From the NCBI GenBank assembly GCA_039583875.1, contig CM077159.1, positions 105,363,295-105,427,294 of the forward strand: a DNA stretch of 64,000 bases, written 5' to 3'. Below are positions 41,456-53,673 of this stretch, in pieces; position 1 is the first letter of the stretch, and each line of letters opens with the position of its first letter. Under the pieces are notes generated by a model that did not search any database, was not told the DNA's origin, and worked only from the letters and a program-made list of their open reading frames with translations. A program made the translations under genes and the position numbers. The stretch comes from Platanthera guangdongensis (lineage: Eukaryota; Streptophyta; Magnoliopsida; Asparagales; Orchidaceae).

Positions 41456-43441
41456 TGAAAGAAATAGTGCCTAACCATCTAGAGGGGGGGGGGGTGAATA
41501 GGTGTACTTTTTCTTTTTTACTTTAAAGGCAGACAAACTGTTTTGTACTTTAAGCAGCAAATGCAAATTCTACAGCTATCACAACACAACAACCACAGAA
41601 ACAAACATTCACAGAGTGCACACAGTGTTTATAGTGGTTCCCCAAGGTCCGGGTACATCCACTTTCCCCCTTCGCCTATCTAGTAGTGTACTAGATTCGG
41701 CCTAACTTCTGCACTTCTCCTCAGATCCTCAGATCTTACAGCTCAGAACCCCAAACAGGTTCCTACAACTCAGAGTGTCCCCACTCCTACAACTCAGGCA
41801 CAAAGCCCTACCACTCAGTCTTCAACAAAACCTACACTCAGGCTAAACAGCCCTACCTCAGCCTTCACCAAGGCCTACACTCAGAGAATTGATTCTCCTA
41901 CAATCAGGCTCAAAAGCCCTACCTCAGCCTTTATAAATTTAGGCTTACAACTCAGATCCCTTAGGATCCTACAAAAAGATAAAACGTTTTAGGTCACCAC
42001 TCTGTTTGAGAGAATGAAGAGGGCAACCTCCTTGATCAGTTCTTGATAGCACTGATTCCTGAGATCAACTTTGTCTTTGCTTTCTTCAAGGCTTCTTGAG
42101 TATGAACTCAGTAAAGTTGATCTTCTTGAAGTAGACCGGCTGGCAACTTCCTTCTTAGGATGGAGAATTAAATCTGGATCCTATTTTGCAGTCTGATTCA
42201 GAACCTGCTTCTTAAGAGATTTGATTAACAAGTCTCTTTCTTGACTTCAATTTCTGGAGTTCTCTCTCTCCAAGTAAATCTGAAGTTTCTTCAAAAAATA
42301 CTGATTTACAGTTTTTCTCTGGATCTGTCTTGATCTTCTTAAATTTTAATCTTCTAATTGATTGATGATGATTCGATTCATTTCTGTTAAAGGAGAAAGG
42401 CCTTTATATAGTCTTCCTCCAAGGTAACCGACTGATCCGGTTTCTAATGAACTTCTGACAGCTCTGACAGTTGCAGTAGACCGGTTGAAATGGCAGCTGT
42501 CAAGTCATCCAGTCACTTCTTGAAAATATTGTCTCTGTCTGAAAGTGTCGAGACTGATCTTCATTATGTGTCGACACAAATAGACTAAGTGTTGACGCAA
42601 GTGAACTAAGTGTCGACACTAGCCTTGATGGTGTCGACACAACTCCTTGTGTTTGTTGTAACAGCTTCTCGATACTGCTTCTTCAGAATGTGTCGTCACT
42701 GATTCTGTGTGTCGACACAAGCCTTCTGTTGAATGTGTCGACACTGATTCTGTGTGTCGACACAAGTACTTCTTCTTTAAAACTTAGTTGAATTTTGTTG
42801 TGTGTCGACACATCTCCTTTGTGTCGACACAACTTCTTGTGTTGAAACTTGCTGAGTGTCGACACATCTCCTTTGTGTCGACACAACTTCTTGTGTTGAA
42901 ACTTGCTGAGTGTCGACACATCTCCTTTGTGTCGACACAAGTACTTCTTTTACTTTAACTTTGTTGAAGCTTGCTGAGTGTCGACACAGCCTCCTGGTGT
43001 CGACACATTTGATGTTGACAATGCCTTCAGTGTGTTGACACAGCTTCCTGGTGTCGACATATTGGATGTCGACTAAGCTTCTCTGGGTGTCGACACTGCC
43101 TCTAAGTGTCGACATGATATATGTTGAGTATTCTTCATAGTGTGTCGACACTGCCTGTATGTGTTGACACTTTTCTTCGGGTGCCGACTCTGCTTTTCCT
43201 GGTGTCGACACAAATACTCCAAGTGTCGACACAGCTTCTCTAGGTGTCGACACAAGCCTTCATAAGTGTCGACACTGCATCTCTAAGTGTCTACACATGG
43301 ACTTAGAAACTTTTCTGCATTTCCTGCGATTACTTAACGTGCATATATAAACTCAAAGCACATCAAATACACATTGATGTATATCATTGAGTAGGGTGAG
43401 GCTTCTTCAAATCTGGTACACATTTTCCAATGTACCCAACA
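41456..43441 (-). repeat. 5' LTR of SIRE-A
   Basis: 1986 bp; TATA at 42410-42402; GTGTCGACAC array 42541-43296 upstream of it. Carries two tandem copies of a 54-bp unit (about 42795-42905) where the 3' LTR has one, which exactly explains the length difference. Confidence 0.93.
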
Positions 43442-43446
43442 TCTAC

Positions 43447-43883
43447 CTCTCAATAGGTGCAGCTCAATCCTTCCCACCATAATCTCGCTTCGCCGTCCAA
43501 AAGGAACGTAGCAATGGTGGTCATTTGCCACTCCTCCGTCTCCATTGCTGTCATGACTCTCTTCACCCTGGAGAGCCAGTTTTAGCTTGAGATGGGGTTC
43601 CCAACCCCGAGAATACCGGAGGATTAGAGCTCATGACATGTTTGAGCTGTCTCTCAGTTGCCCTCCTTGGCACCAACGGCTCCACTACTACATGTTGCAC
43701 CGCAGGAGCGGGCTGTTGTATTTGCCTTGCAGGCTGCGCATTCATCATGGCCAACACTACTTCGGCCACCAATCGTATGGTCTCAGACGATGGAGGTGTT
43801 GTAGGAGCAACATCTGGTGCACTGCTAGCCACAGAAACTCGACGTTCTGATGGCCCAACACCACTTCTGGTCACCTATAATGG
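43447..43883 (-). pseudogene. Gag N-terminal part, Tekay-2
   Basis: Frame begins right after CATTATAG at about 43883 with VTRSGVGPSERR, without ATG, as in Tekay-1. Contains TIRLVAEVVLAMMNAQPARQ and [20 protein letters not shown] frameshift/stop after GTPSQA lies near 43570, then [28 protein letters not shown] and the join to 7665. Confidence 0.85.
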
Positions 43884-44078
43884 TACAAAACACCGTTAAG
43901 CGACCAAACAAAATTGCAAAAGCAATTATAGGAACACGCAGGTTCCTCAAACACGTGTATTTTCATTCCTAAGTGGACATCCATGGGTTCTTTTACTATT
44001 ATAATGATGACGCACACACATGTGCTCACCACCACTTAAAAAGAATTTGCCCACGAATTCAGCTTAAGCACGACCAAA

Positions 44079-44096
44079 ACCAGTAGTCTGATACCA
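44079..44096 (-). promoter_or_regulatory. Primer-binding site of Tekay-2
   Basis: TGGTATCAGACTACTGG: the first ten bases fit initiator tRNA-Met, the rest diverges. The same variant occurs in Tekay-3. Confidence 0.6.
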
Positions 44097-44099
44097 AAT

Positions 44100-45215
44100 T
44101 ATAACACCCCCTATCCGTCGCATAGTATATAGCAGTAGGTCCGGTCGGGGCCCGACGCCATATATCACAGACAGACCGGGTGGTTACTCAATGGAAACCA
44201 TTCAACCAATCATAACATCCTACACAGAGCATTCTAGCAGAAGCAGTTTTTTATAAGTTGCAATTAAAGAACCCAACACAAAGAGCACGAATGTCCACTA
44301 AACACCAAATAGGAATGTAGTACATACACAAGTACTGGCCTTAAGGCCTTACAAATGGTTTACTTCATATTACATGTTTTACAAACCACGGCACGCAGGC
44401 TGGTCATACATGAACAAAAGCAAGTAAACACTTCCATTATGCCTTCAAGGTCCGGCTTCGCAATTTGGGCTTTAGCCCGCTATTGACCGCTTGGTACAGC
44501 AGCACCTGCAAGCACAATCCACCGCACAGTGGAAAACAAAAGTAACGGTCAGCAATGCTGACCAAATTATAATGATCCCGCCCCCAACTCGGGGCGGCGA
44601 TGCTCCTTCCCTGCATTTTATTAGCACAACCAAGCAGTAAATAAATACATTGCATCACAGGCGTTGGCACGCACGACCACACACCCCGTGCTCTCAAGGC
44701 ACATTCTCGGTGATCACAGTCTAAGTCTGCTGACTCACCACCATCCCTTTGGATGGCCAAACAATGAGCAATTAGTCTTTCCGGCATGGGTCACGGTAAT
44801 TAAAACCATAGACCGCCGAAGACCCTCATCTATGCCAACGGCAAGTGCCACATAACCTTAGGTCTCTTTAACCGAATGACATAGAACGGGTACGGTTCCA
44901 TCTAACCCGTGCTCACAACCTTACGGTAATTTAAACCATATGCGCAGGTCAAACTTCTCCCGAGTCCCATTTCCATCATAAAATCACATAACCCGGTTAT
45001 TTTCAAGTTGGCACTCAGGCCACCAAGTTGGCAAGATCACACATCTGCCCAGTTTTCCAGGTGCACCTTTGGGTTAAACCCCAAGGCTCCCTGTTGCAAT
45101 CTACCACGTAGAAAAACCCGAAAAACAACAATCGCACGGAGTCTTCTCCGATATTTATACAATGCAACATCACCGATCCGGACCAACATGTCCGGTAGGC
45201 TTCACACATCATGTC
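44100..45215 (-). repeat. 5' LTR of Tekay-2, truncated by SIRE-B
   Basis: Begins TATAACACC (TG changed to TA). About 1.1 kb matches the corresponding part of the Tekay-3 LTR in reverse complement. Its U3, including any motif array, is displaced beyond the window by SIRE-B. Confidence 0.82.
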
Positions 45216-46742
45216 TGAAAGTGCAGCTAGATCTGATATACTCTAGAGGGGGGGGGGTGAATAGAGTATATGGTGCTTGAAAACTTTTTAAAACAATTGT
45301 TGTAATCTGAGTGAGCAGGGAAGCAATTATTAAAACTAATCACAGAACTAAACTAATCACAAAGCAATCACAGAACAATCACAGCCAAAAACAAAAGATA
45401 AAGACAAGCAATCCAGATGACACAAGGAACTATAGTGGTTCCCCTAAACTTGGGTACATCCACTCTTCTACCACCCTAGGTAGGAATCCACTGCAGGATG
45501 AGTTGATCAGGTGTCCTGGGCACCAATAAGCTTTTGATAAGGTGCTCAAAAACCAAATCAGATTTTTTGATCAGGTGTCTTGCCACCAATGAGCTTTTGA
45601 CAAGGTGCTCAAAAACCAAACTCAAACTTTTGAAGGGAGTTTGAGAAACCATTTACAGAGATGGGGATGAGAGAGTTATGGAAGTATTCTCTTTCTCAAA
45701 TCAGCTGAGAGGACTATGTGGATTTGATGGTGTCAAAGCTCCCCCTGAGTCCTTGAGATGTTTAGGAAAAGAAGCTTTGCTGTAGGGTGATAGACCTTCA
45801 AAAGTTGATCTCCAGCAAAAGATGATTTCAGCAATAACTGAAATGTTAGGTGTCTGGAGTCTTGAAAGATGTTGGCCTTGAACACTTGAGACAAGAGAGA
45901 TCAGAAGATTTCAGAAAGTTTGATCTCCTTGGATGTGTGTTCTTCAGAGAATTCTTTGAGACAGAGAATATTTTGTGCTTGTTCTTCTTGTCTGTGTTAT
46001 GAGGATTATTGATGTCTGAGAGAGATTCAAAGATTCTTGTCTTTTATTTTCTGGTACTGAATAGAAAAACATCCTCTGTCAATAATAGCCGTTGGCCTGC
46101 ATAAATTGCATCCTTAATTGCAAATGTCTTCTGGAGGAAAGTCCAAAGAAACATTCCTTGATAATCCCTTGAAACTTGGTCCAGAATAAATGAAAACGGC
46201 TAGAAAATCTTCTGAATTAATTGCAGAATAACTCCTTAACTGATCTGAATTTGAATCTTGAAAAATCCTTGAAGTCATCAGAAAACGTCGAACTGAGCTC
46301 TGCTATCGTCGAACTGAGCTCAGCGATTTGGACTTATACAACAACAAAAATACCGTCGATCTGAGCTCAAAGATCGTCGAACTGAGCTCAGAGATAGAGA
46401 TCCAATACTGAGTCAAGATCGTCAAACTGAGCTCGCAGATCGTCGAATGGAGTTCGACGATTTGTGGAAGTTGAGCTCAGCGATCGTCGAATGGAGTTCG
46501 ACGATCTATCGAAGTTGAGCTAGACGATCGTCGATCGGAGTTCGACGAATCGTCGTGCTGAGCTCGACGATATGACTTAGTCTCAAACTGAAAATTCTTG
46601 GTCTTGAGGGCAACTTCCAAACTTAGACTTCTAACCCTTAGACTCAATTCTAATTGACCTTTAGATCTATACAGGAGGTCAAACACAGGTTTCCTAGAGA
46701 CATAGTGATCCTGACCCAAATTAGTAATAGGGTGTTCCAACA
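45216..46742 (-). repeat. 3' LTR of SIRE-B
   Basis: 1527 bp from TGAAAGTGCAGC to GTGTTCCAACA (plus strand). It shares with SIRE-A only the terminal design and the G-run hairpin at 45236-45271. U3 motif array at 46285-46580. A weak TATA-like AATAAAAG lies near 46040. Only one LTR is in the window, so limits rest on TG/CA ends, the PPT and the Tekay-2 break. Confidence 0.8.
46285..46580 (-). repeat. CGTCGA/TCGACG inverted-repeat array in SIRE-B U3
   Basis: At least eight TCGTCGA(A/T) sites, several paired as ATCGTCGA-N7-TCGACGAT inverted repeats, interleaved with TGAGCTC. Located at the 5' (U3) end of the LTR in element orientation. Confidence 0.8.
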
Positions 46743-46758
46743 ATCTCCCCCTATTCGG
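46743..46758 (-). promoter_or_regulatory. Polypurine tract of SIRE-B
   Basis: Minus strand CCGAATAGGGGGAGAT immediately before the 3' LTR; same GGGGAGAT end as SIRE-A. Confidence 0.75.
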
Positions 46759-46907
46759 GTTAAGATTACTATTTACAGAATTTGGAAAAATTAAGTAACA
46801 ACATACAAGCAATAATACAAAAAAGCAAAAAGCTAGACAAGCAGAACCACAGATATATATCATCCCAGATAATAATCAGAAATCAGAGTGATTGTCACCT
46901 TACATAA

Positions 46908-49897
46908 TCATTTCTTCTCCTTGCTCTTAATGAGTTTGATTTCTCTATTGGGGTTGAGAGCTTCCTTCTTTGATCTTGTATCATCTGCTACACCTAAGGA
47001 GGTTTGCTGTTTGGGCCTGGGAACTACAGCTTCAGGATGCAGCTCCATATATCTATCAGAATCAAAGAATTTGCTTGAACCATATCTTTCCAACTCTTTC
47101 TTTCTCTATTCAGACATTGTAGAGATGTTGGAGGAGTCTCTGCCTTGCTCTCTAGCTTTCTTAATCTGGTCCAGTGCAACAAGCTCTTTCATCCTTGCAG
47201 TCCAAGCAGCTGGATTGTTCTTAGGGTCTTCAAATGGCACTGGTGGCTCATATCTATTAGATGGATTGTCTTGAGGAGGCCTGGATGAAACTATTTCCTT
47301 TAGTTTATAGGGAAAAGGACCAGAGGTTGTGTCAGATGAGATTTGTCCTTCCCTGGAGTAGGGATGTTGCCTTGAATATCCTTTATAATAAACCTGGAAT
47401 TCTCTTTGATTTCCTCTATAATTTCCTCTTCTGGATTGAGAGCCCCTGGACTGGCTTCCCCTATGATAGGATCTGGCATATGGCTGATAGGGGGTTTGAC
47501 TTCTAGCAGAGGGTTGAGCAGCTGAACTTCCACCTGCACCTGCATCAGGAGGAGGTGGTGGAGGAGGATGAGGATGTTGGAATTGAGAAGAGCCTTTTTC
47601 ATATTTCCTTTTCTTCTTCATTGCTTTGAGTTGACTCTTTGAGTACTGCATCCAGTGCTCAGTTATGGGGCAATCATGAAGAATATAATATGGTATGTCA
47701 TTGTTGTCCTTGACCTTGGCTGGAGATACTCTCTTCATGGCTTTGCTCCTTGCCTTTCTCTTTATGGCAATGGTAGCAGAAGAATCATCAGAATCTGTCT
47801 TAAACTCATCACTTTCAGAGCTTTGCTCATCATAAAGAGCATCAATCCTTTTCATCAAATCTTTCTTGAGCTGGGTTAAAGCAGAAGAGGCAGCAGAGGT
47901 TGGAGCAGCAGCAGATACAACACTTGTAACAGAAGTTGAAGTAGCAGCAACAACAGCAGATACTGAAGGTTCTGGAGTAGTAATAACAACAGTTGGGGCA
48001 GCAACAGTTTCACTTACAGAAACGGCAATATCAGCAGCAGAACTATCATCAGAAAACACAGAGGGCTCAACATCATGTGCCTCTGTCATAAGTATATCAG
48101 TAGAAATTGGAACAGCAGTAGCAGCAGCATAAACTGAGTTAACAAAGGAAGTTATGATGTTGGGGTCACAACAAGAGAAGGGCACAAGGGCCTTGGACAA
48201 ATCCTCTGGGGGCTGGATATCAACTATCTCTGAAAGACAACTAAGGTAGGCTGAATCAAATACTGACAGCAGAGACCTGAGGTCTATTGAAAAGACTGCA
48301 ACAGGAGGTGGAACTGGATCTTGAAGAACAACAGCAGTAACAGTAGCAACAATAAAAGCTGAAGAGACAGCAAGAACAGCAGCAGTAGCAGCAACAAAAG
48401 TTGAAGAAACAGCAGACACAGCAGGCAGACTCACTTCATAGGGCATCTCCCCCTGCCTAGATTCAGACAGAGCTGGATTAAGGCACACTGCTGAAGGGGT
48501 TACCTGAGGGAATAAAGAGGAGAGCCTGGCAGAAAGAGCTGCCACTGACTGGAGTAATGGAGCCAAGGAGGTCTCCAAAAGAAGAGATAGCCTGGGGGCT
48601 AGCAAGTCATAAATCATGTCAGCAAGGGCTGGAAGATCTACTTGCTCAGTAGTGACTGGAGCAGAGGTAGAGGATGGAGGTGTAGTAGTTGATGATGGTA
48701 GTGGAGAGCTGGTGTATTGGGGAAGAGAGGGTTGAGGTGTGAGTAAAGTGGTGATGGAGGACAGTGGGATGGAGATAGGTGGTGTGAAGGTGGGTTGATC
48801 AATGATCTCTTGCAGAAGGTCTTGGTAAGAAGTTGATGATGAGGGTAGCTCAGGAGGTGAGGAGGGTGAGTCATCCATGAAGGAATCATCAAAAAGATTG
48901 AAGGATGGGATTGTGGATGTTGCAATATCTGGTTGAGGGTAGGAGTATAAGGGATGGAATGGTTCTGCTGTTGTTGGTAGAGTTGGAGATGGTGTAGATG
49001 TTGGAGAGGGGCTGGAGATGATGATGGTGGATGGAGTTTGAATGGTGGATGGAATTGGAAGAGATGGAATTGGAGGAGGAGGAGGAGAGGCAGCAGCAGG
49101 CAGGTCATCTGCAGGGGCAGAGACCTGAGGGGAAGTGACTACGGCAGTCCTGGTGCCTGAAGATGTGCTGGAAGAGGGCCTGCTGGGCTTGGTGATCTGC
49201 TTGTCCCATTTACCAAATAGGGCACAGGACAGTCTCTTGGAAGCATTAATGTGTATCCCAGAGGATACTAGCAATGCAGGGCATCTATTCTGTAGAAAAA
49301 GTCCTAAAATCCTTCCAAAATTTACAAAACTCTTGTTAATTTTCTTTTTGATTAGGTCAAAAAGACCTCTCCCGAGTTCAAATTTTTCTTGTCCACTATA
49401 GCTCCCATTAAGCAGAGCTGATACCTGGAAATAGTATCATGGGTAGAGTGCTTAGCCAATAGGACTTTTCCAACTACATCAGCCAGGAATCTATATTCCA
49501 CAGCCAGATTCTTTTTCAACAACTTGCTAGGGTTAGCCTCAGAATGACCCATTCTTGCAAGCAAATCAGCATATTCTTCTCCAGATAAATCAGCAGAGTC
49601 TCCACCAGTACTTAACTTAAAAACTTCTGTTAGAATTGATGGGGTCAATGGTACCTGTGTGCCAGAGATTGATCCAACAATTGTGTTTTGATCCTAATTG
49701 TGGGCAGTGTAGACCCACTCTTTAATTTCATCAGAAGCAAGCTTAATCCTTGTGGTCATGATTGCAGCAAGTTTCTGCTCTTTGAATAGCTCCAAGATGT
49801 CCTGGAAAACCTGATCTGTCATGCTGAAGGACTCCATGTCTATGTCAAAGCCGACATCAAATTTCATGGCGGCGAGAACAGCAACAAAAACAACCAT
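46908..49897 (-). pseudogene. SIRE-B env-like ORF, broken by two stops and a frameshift
   Basis: ATG at 49897. The N-terminal part (FSMTDQVFQDILELFKEQKL, SILTEVFKL, VGKVLLAKHSTHD) is alignable in layout to the SIRE-A env-like N-terminus. An in-frame TAG lies at 49696-49694, a frameshift between 49352 and 49274, and a TAG at 47108-47106. The middle is a very long Ser/Thr/Pro/Ala/Val-rich low-complexity region (about residues 30-450 of the main ORF), followed by a basic patch KRKARSKAMKRV, DCPITEHWMQYSKSQLKAM, a poly-Pro stretch and an Arg/Gly/Tyr-rich region (SRGSQSRRGNYRGNQ). No signal peptide, furin-like site or membrane anchor, so an envelope role is unsupported. A TATA box and motif array lie upstream. 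Confidence 0.75.
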
Positions 49898-50010
49898 AGT
49901 TACCTACAAAGATTCAACAAACAAAACGACCAAGTGCAGAAATGTTTGGAGGGAAAGAAAGTTTTTGCAGAGAAATCGAAAGCGCAAAGGAGAACTACGG
50001 CGAAAAATGA

Positions 50011-50018
50011 ATTTTATA
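50011..50018 (-). promoter_or_regulatory. TATA box for the SIRE-B env-like gene
   Basis: TATAAAAT on the minus strand, 114 bp before the ATG at 49897, the same spacing class as in SIRE-A. Confidence 0.5.
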
Positions 50019-50034
50019 TTAGGGTTCGACGCAG

Positions 50035-50310
50035 AAATGGAAAGATCGTTGAACTCAGTTCGATGATCGGGGCTTCTAAAGGAAACTGAAGAGTCTTCAA
50101 TATCGTCGATCTCCGTTCGACGATATTGGAGAGCGTCGAGCTCTGTTCGACGATCATTCAGAGAACAACATCGTCGAGCGCCGTTCGACGATCGCTGACC
50201 AGAAGAGATAGTTCATACTATCTGAGAAACGCTGAACTCAGGTCGACAATTTCAGAAATCGTCGATCTCCGTTCGACGATCTGGGGAAAATCGTCGAGCG
50301 CAGTTCAGAG
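50035..50310 (-). promoter_or_regulatory. CGTCGA inverted-repeat array upstream of the SIRE-B env-like gene
   Basis: Perfect ATCGTCGA-N7-TCGACGAT copies at about 50102-50124 and 50258-50280, plus CGTCGAGC...GTTCGACGA variants. Located between pol stop 50393 and the TATA box. Same motif as SIRE-B U3. Confidence 0.65.
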
Positions 50311-50392
50311 ACCAGAAAAACTCTAGGCACTAAGAAAAATCAAGATATTTACCTAATCTTGGTCAATTTTTAAACTTTTAAAATCTTGGATA

Positions 50393-51874
50393 TTATTTAA
50401 GACTTCCTCCATCTAACATTCCTAACTGATTTAGGAAGAAGATGTGCTTCTTTTCATCCAAGGGCTTGGTGAAAATATCTCCCCTTTGTAAATCAGTTGA
50501 GATATATTGCAGTTCAATTTTATTCTTTTCAACATTAGCCCTTAAGAAGTGATGCCTAATCTCTATATGTTTTGTCCTACTATGGAGGACTGGATTTTGA
50601 GCTATAGAAATAGCACTGGTGTTATCACAAAAGATTTTAGACTTCTCTAAGTTGTAGCCATAGTCTAGGAGTTGGTTTTGAATCCACAAGATTTGTGAAC
50701 AACAACTGCCTGCACCATATATTCAGCTTCAGCAGTTGAAGTTGACACAGAAGTTTGTTTCTTACAAAACCAAGAGACAAGTCTATCACCAAGGAACTGA
50801 CAAGTTCCACTGGTGCTTTTCCTGTCAATTCTGCATCCAGCATAATCAGCATCAGAAAATACAGTTAAATCAAATGCTGAATCTTTTGGATACCAGAGAC
50901 CTAGATTTGGACAACTTTTAACATACCTGAGAATCCTCTTTACTAGTGTTAGGTGTGACTCTCTAGGGCTTACTTGGAACCTAGCACATATACATGTAGC
51001 AAACATTATATCTGGTCTACTGGCTGTAAGGTACAGTAAAGAGCCAATCATTGCTCTATATGCTGTCTGATCAACAGGTTTCCCATGTTCATCAGCATCC
51101 AATACATCATTAGTAGGCATAGGTGTCTTCATGCAAGATGCTTCAGACATAATAAATTTCTTAACCAATTCATTTGCATACTTGGTTTGAGAAATAAAGA
51201 TGCCTTCAGCATGTTGCTTGACTTGCAATCCTAGGAAGAAGGATAGCTCACCCATGCTACTCATTTCAAATTTAGAATGCATTAGGTTGGAAAACCTTCT
51301 GCACAATTTTGAGTCAGTAGAACCAAAAATAATATCGTCTACATAAATCTGTACTAGTAGGGTATGGGACTTATGGGTTCTAATGAAAAGAGTTTGGTCT
51401 ACTCTACCCCTTATAAATCCATTTTCCAAAAGGAAGCATGCTAGGGTCTCATACCATGCTCTAGGAGCTTGCTTGAGACCATATAATGCTTTGTTCAACT
51501 TAAAAACATAATCAGGATAAGTGGGAGAGATAAAACCTGGGGGTTGTCTGACATATACTTCTTCTTTGATGTCTCCATTTAGAAATGCACTTTTGACATC
51601 CATCTGATATACCTTGAATCCTTTGTGCTGCATAAGCTAAAAAGATTCTGATGGCTTCCAATCTTGCAACTGGTGCAAAAGTCTGGTCATAGTCTATTCC
51701 TTCTTCTTGAGAATATCCCTGAGCAACTAGCCTTACCTTGTTCCTTATAATTACTCCTTGATCATCCAGTTTGTTTCTGAACACCCACTTTGTTCCAATA
51801 ATGGAATGATCCTTAGGCTTTGGCACTAGTTCCCACACTTTGTTCCTTTCAAATTGATGCAACTCTTCTTGCAT
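50393..51874 (-). pseudogene. Reverse transcriptase and RNase H of SIRE-B, broken
   Basis: [57 protein letters not shown] and catalytic YVDDIIFGS. RNase H has [18 protein letters not shown] and STAEAEY, then a small deletion/frameshift near 50707, [25 protein letters not shown] and terminal FTKPLDEKK. Another frameshift lies near 51630. Otherwise better preserved than SIRE-A. Confidence 0.9.
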
Positions 51875-52037
51875 TGCAATGATCCAGTGTGGATCTTTCT
51901 GTGCATCTTGAATGAATTGAGGTTCAATTTGAGATAGGAAGCAGGTGTGTACAGGTTTTGGTTGACCTGATTTCTGGTTTGCACACCAGCTGAGATGTCT
52001 CCAATTATTTGGGAAATTGGATGATCTCTTGATGTTA

Positions 52038-53160
52038 CTAAATCAACAGGGGTGTTGATTGTTGACCAACCTGTGTTGTTGTTTCCTCTTGTGGTACAAC
52101 AACGGGCTCTTCAGGTTGTTCTTCAATATGTTGAATACATTCTTCATCTTCACTGCTTTCATCTTTTTGAGTAACCTGTAACTTGTTCAAGTCTTCAACA
52201 AGAGAGTGTTCCTGCAAAGGTTCTATGGTAGAAGTGATCTTCTCCTTGAAAGACATGTTAGATTCATCAAATGATATATGAACAGATTCCTCAATTTTTA
52301 GAGATGACTTATTGTAGACCCTATAAGCCTTACTGATCATGGAGTATCCCAGAAACACTCCTTCATCAGCTTTAGCTTGAAATTTTGCTAAATATTTCTT
52401 GTCATTATTATCTATGTAGCAAATACAACCAAAAACTCTAAAATAATCAACTTTAGGTTTCTTCCTTTTGAGTAATTCATAGGGAGTCTTTCCCTTTAGT
52501 TTATGTATCAAACTTCTATTCAGAATATAGTTGGAGGTGTTCACTGCCTCTGCCCAAAAGGATAGAGGAAGGTGAGCATCTGACAACAATGTAGTGGCAT
52601 ATTCAATAAGGGTTCTATTTTTCCTTTCAGCTACACCCATTTTGTTGATGAGTTCTAGGAGCTGAGAAAGTATGCCTGATCCCTTCACTCTGACAGAACT
52701 CTTGCATAAGAAGAGAATCAAACTCTGTCCCATGATCACTTCTGATCAGGGCAATGTGAGTATTGAACTCAATCTGTATACATTTGAGAAACTCTGTCAG
52801 ACACTTAAAGTTATCAGACTTCTTCCTTAGAAAGAACACCCAAGTGAATCTAGAGAAGTCATCTACAAATACTAAAGTGTAAGATTTCCCTCCTAGGATT
52901 TGTACTGTGATGGGTCCAAAAAGATCCATGTGTAACAGATACAATATCCTTGGTGAATCACTCTTATTAAGTGACTTAAAACTGTTTTTAGTTTGCTTGC
53001 CTAATTGATAAGCCCTACAGAGTCCTTCCTTCTTGTAGGGGCCAGAAGGTAGTCCTCTAATAAGATTGTCCTTGGATATCCTAGCAATAGTTCTAAGGTT
53101 TAAGTGTCCTAGTCTCTTATGCCATAGATATTTGGTGTACAAACAGAATTGAACAAGCAA
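52038..53160 (-). pseudogene. Integrase of SIRE-B, frameshifted
   Basis: WHKRLGHLNLRTIARI then CRAYQLGKQT, in which the second zinc-binding Cys of the usual CxxC is Tyr. Catalytic Asp in LHMDLFGP and in IRSDHGTEF are intact; the Glu segment is crossed by a frameshift near 52640 (HQQNG / VAERKNRTL). C-terminal half with YFRVFGCICYI and FLGYSMISKAYRVY. Ends with a spacer to RT containing frameshifts. Confidence 0.88.
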
Positions 53161-53560
53161 ATATCTATATCTGTTGAAAGAAAATCTACTAGATAGATGT
53201 TACCTTTCCTTTTACCTGTCAACACAGTTGTGTTGTCCTCTGACTTGATTTTGCATAATGCTTTGCTGAAGGTCACCTGGTAGCCTTCATCACACAGCTG
53301 ACTGATGCTTATTAAGTTGTGCTTCAGTCCTTCCACATAAGCTACCTTCTTGAATGTTACTGATCCAATCTGGACTGCACCATATCCTTTGGTTTGTCCA
53401 AAGTTTGAATCACCAAAGATAACTTTGTGTCCAAGCTTGGCTCTAAAGGATGTGAGGTTGTCCTTGTTTCCTGTCATGTGCTTAGAGCACCCACTATCCA
53501 AGTACCATTGCTGGTTAGATGTTGGATAGGTCTTCACCTGCACATAAGATAATTCATTTG
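53109..53560 (-). CDS. Aspartic protease region of SIRE-B
   Basis: WYLDSGCSKHMTG with the DSG catalytic motif, GHKVIFGDSNFGQTKGYG, GLKHNLISISQLCDEGYQV and GNIYLVDF. The frame shifts into integrase near 53110-53160. Confidence 0.85.
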
Positions 53561-53673
53561 TTTTTGACCCAGTTTACCTTGGGCCTAGGTTGATAACCTT
53601 TAAACTCTGAAATAAAAGACATCCCAGGTTGACTCTTATATCCTTCAGGATGATATCTCCTTGGAGGTATAAT

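Larger units (their letters stand above)
7666..43441 (-). mobile_element. SIRE-A, Ty1/copia SIRE/Maximus element split by Tekay-1 and Tat
   Basis: Direct LTRs at 7666-9597 and 41456-43441 (TG...CA on the plus strand), tRNA-iMet primer site at 41435-41453 and PPT at 9598-9613 show minus orientation. Coding order from 41366 downward: gag, protease, integrase, RT, RNase H, then an env-like ORF. Removing Tekay-1, Tat and their TSDs leaves about 12.8 kb, normal for SIRE/Maximus. Multiple stops and frameshifts make it non-autonomous now. Target site CCTAC/TCTAC in Tekay-2 gag. Confidence 0.93.
43442..45215 (-). mobile_element. Tekay-2, second segment: gag N-part, PBS and truncated 5' LTR
   Basis: Continues the element seen at 5382-7665. 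Gag frame 43447-43910, leader, primer site and LTR from 44100, cut by SIRE-B at 45215/45216. The LTR sequence (ACACCCCCTATCCGTCGC...) matches Tekay-3, so Tekay-2 and Tekay-3 are one family and Tekay-1 a related one. Confidence 0.88.

Noticed and set aside
47866..48132. Plus-strand Ala/Glu/Thr-rich ORF
   Set aside because: Reverse-strand shadow of the SIRE-B env-like Ser/Thr/Ala repeats.
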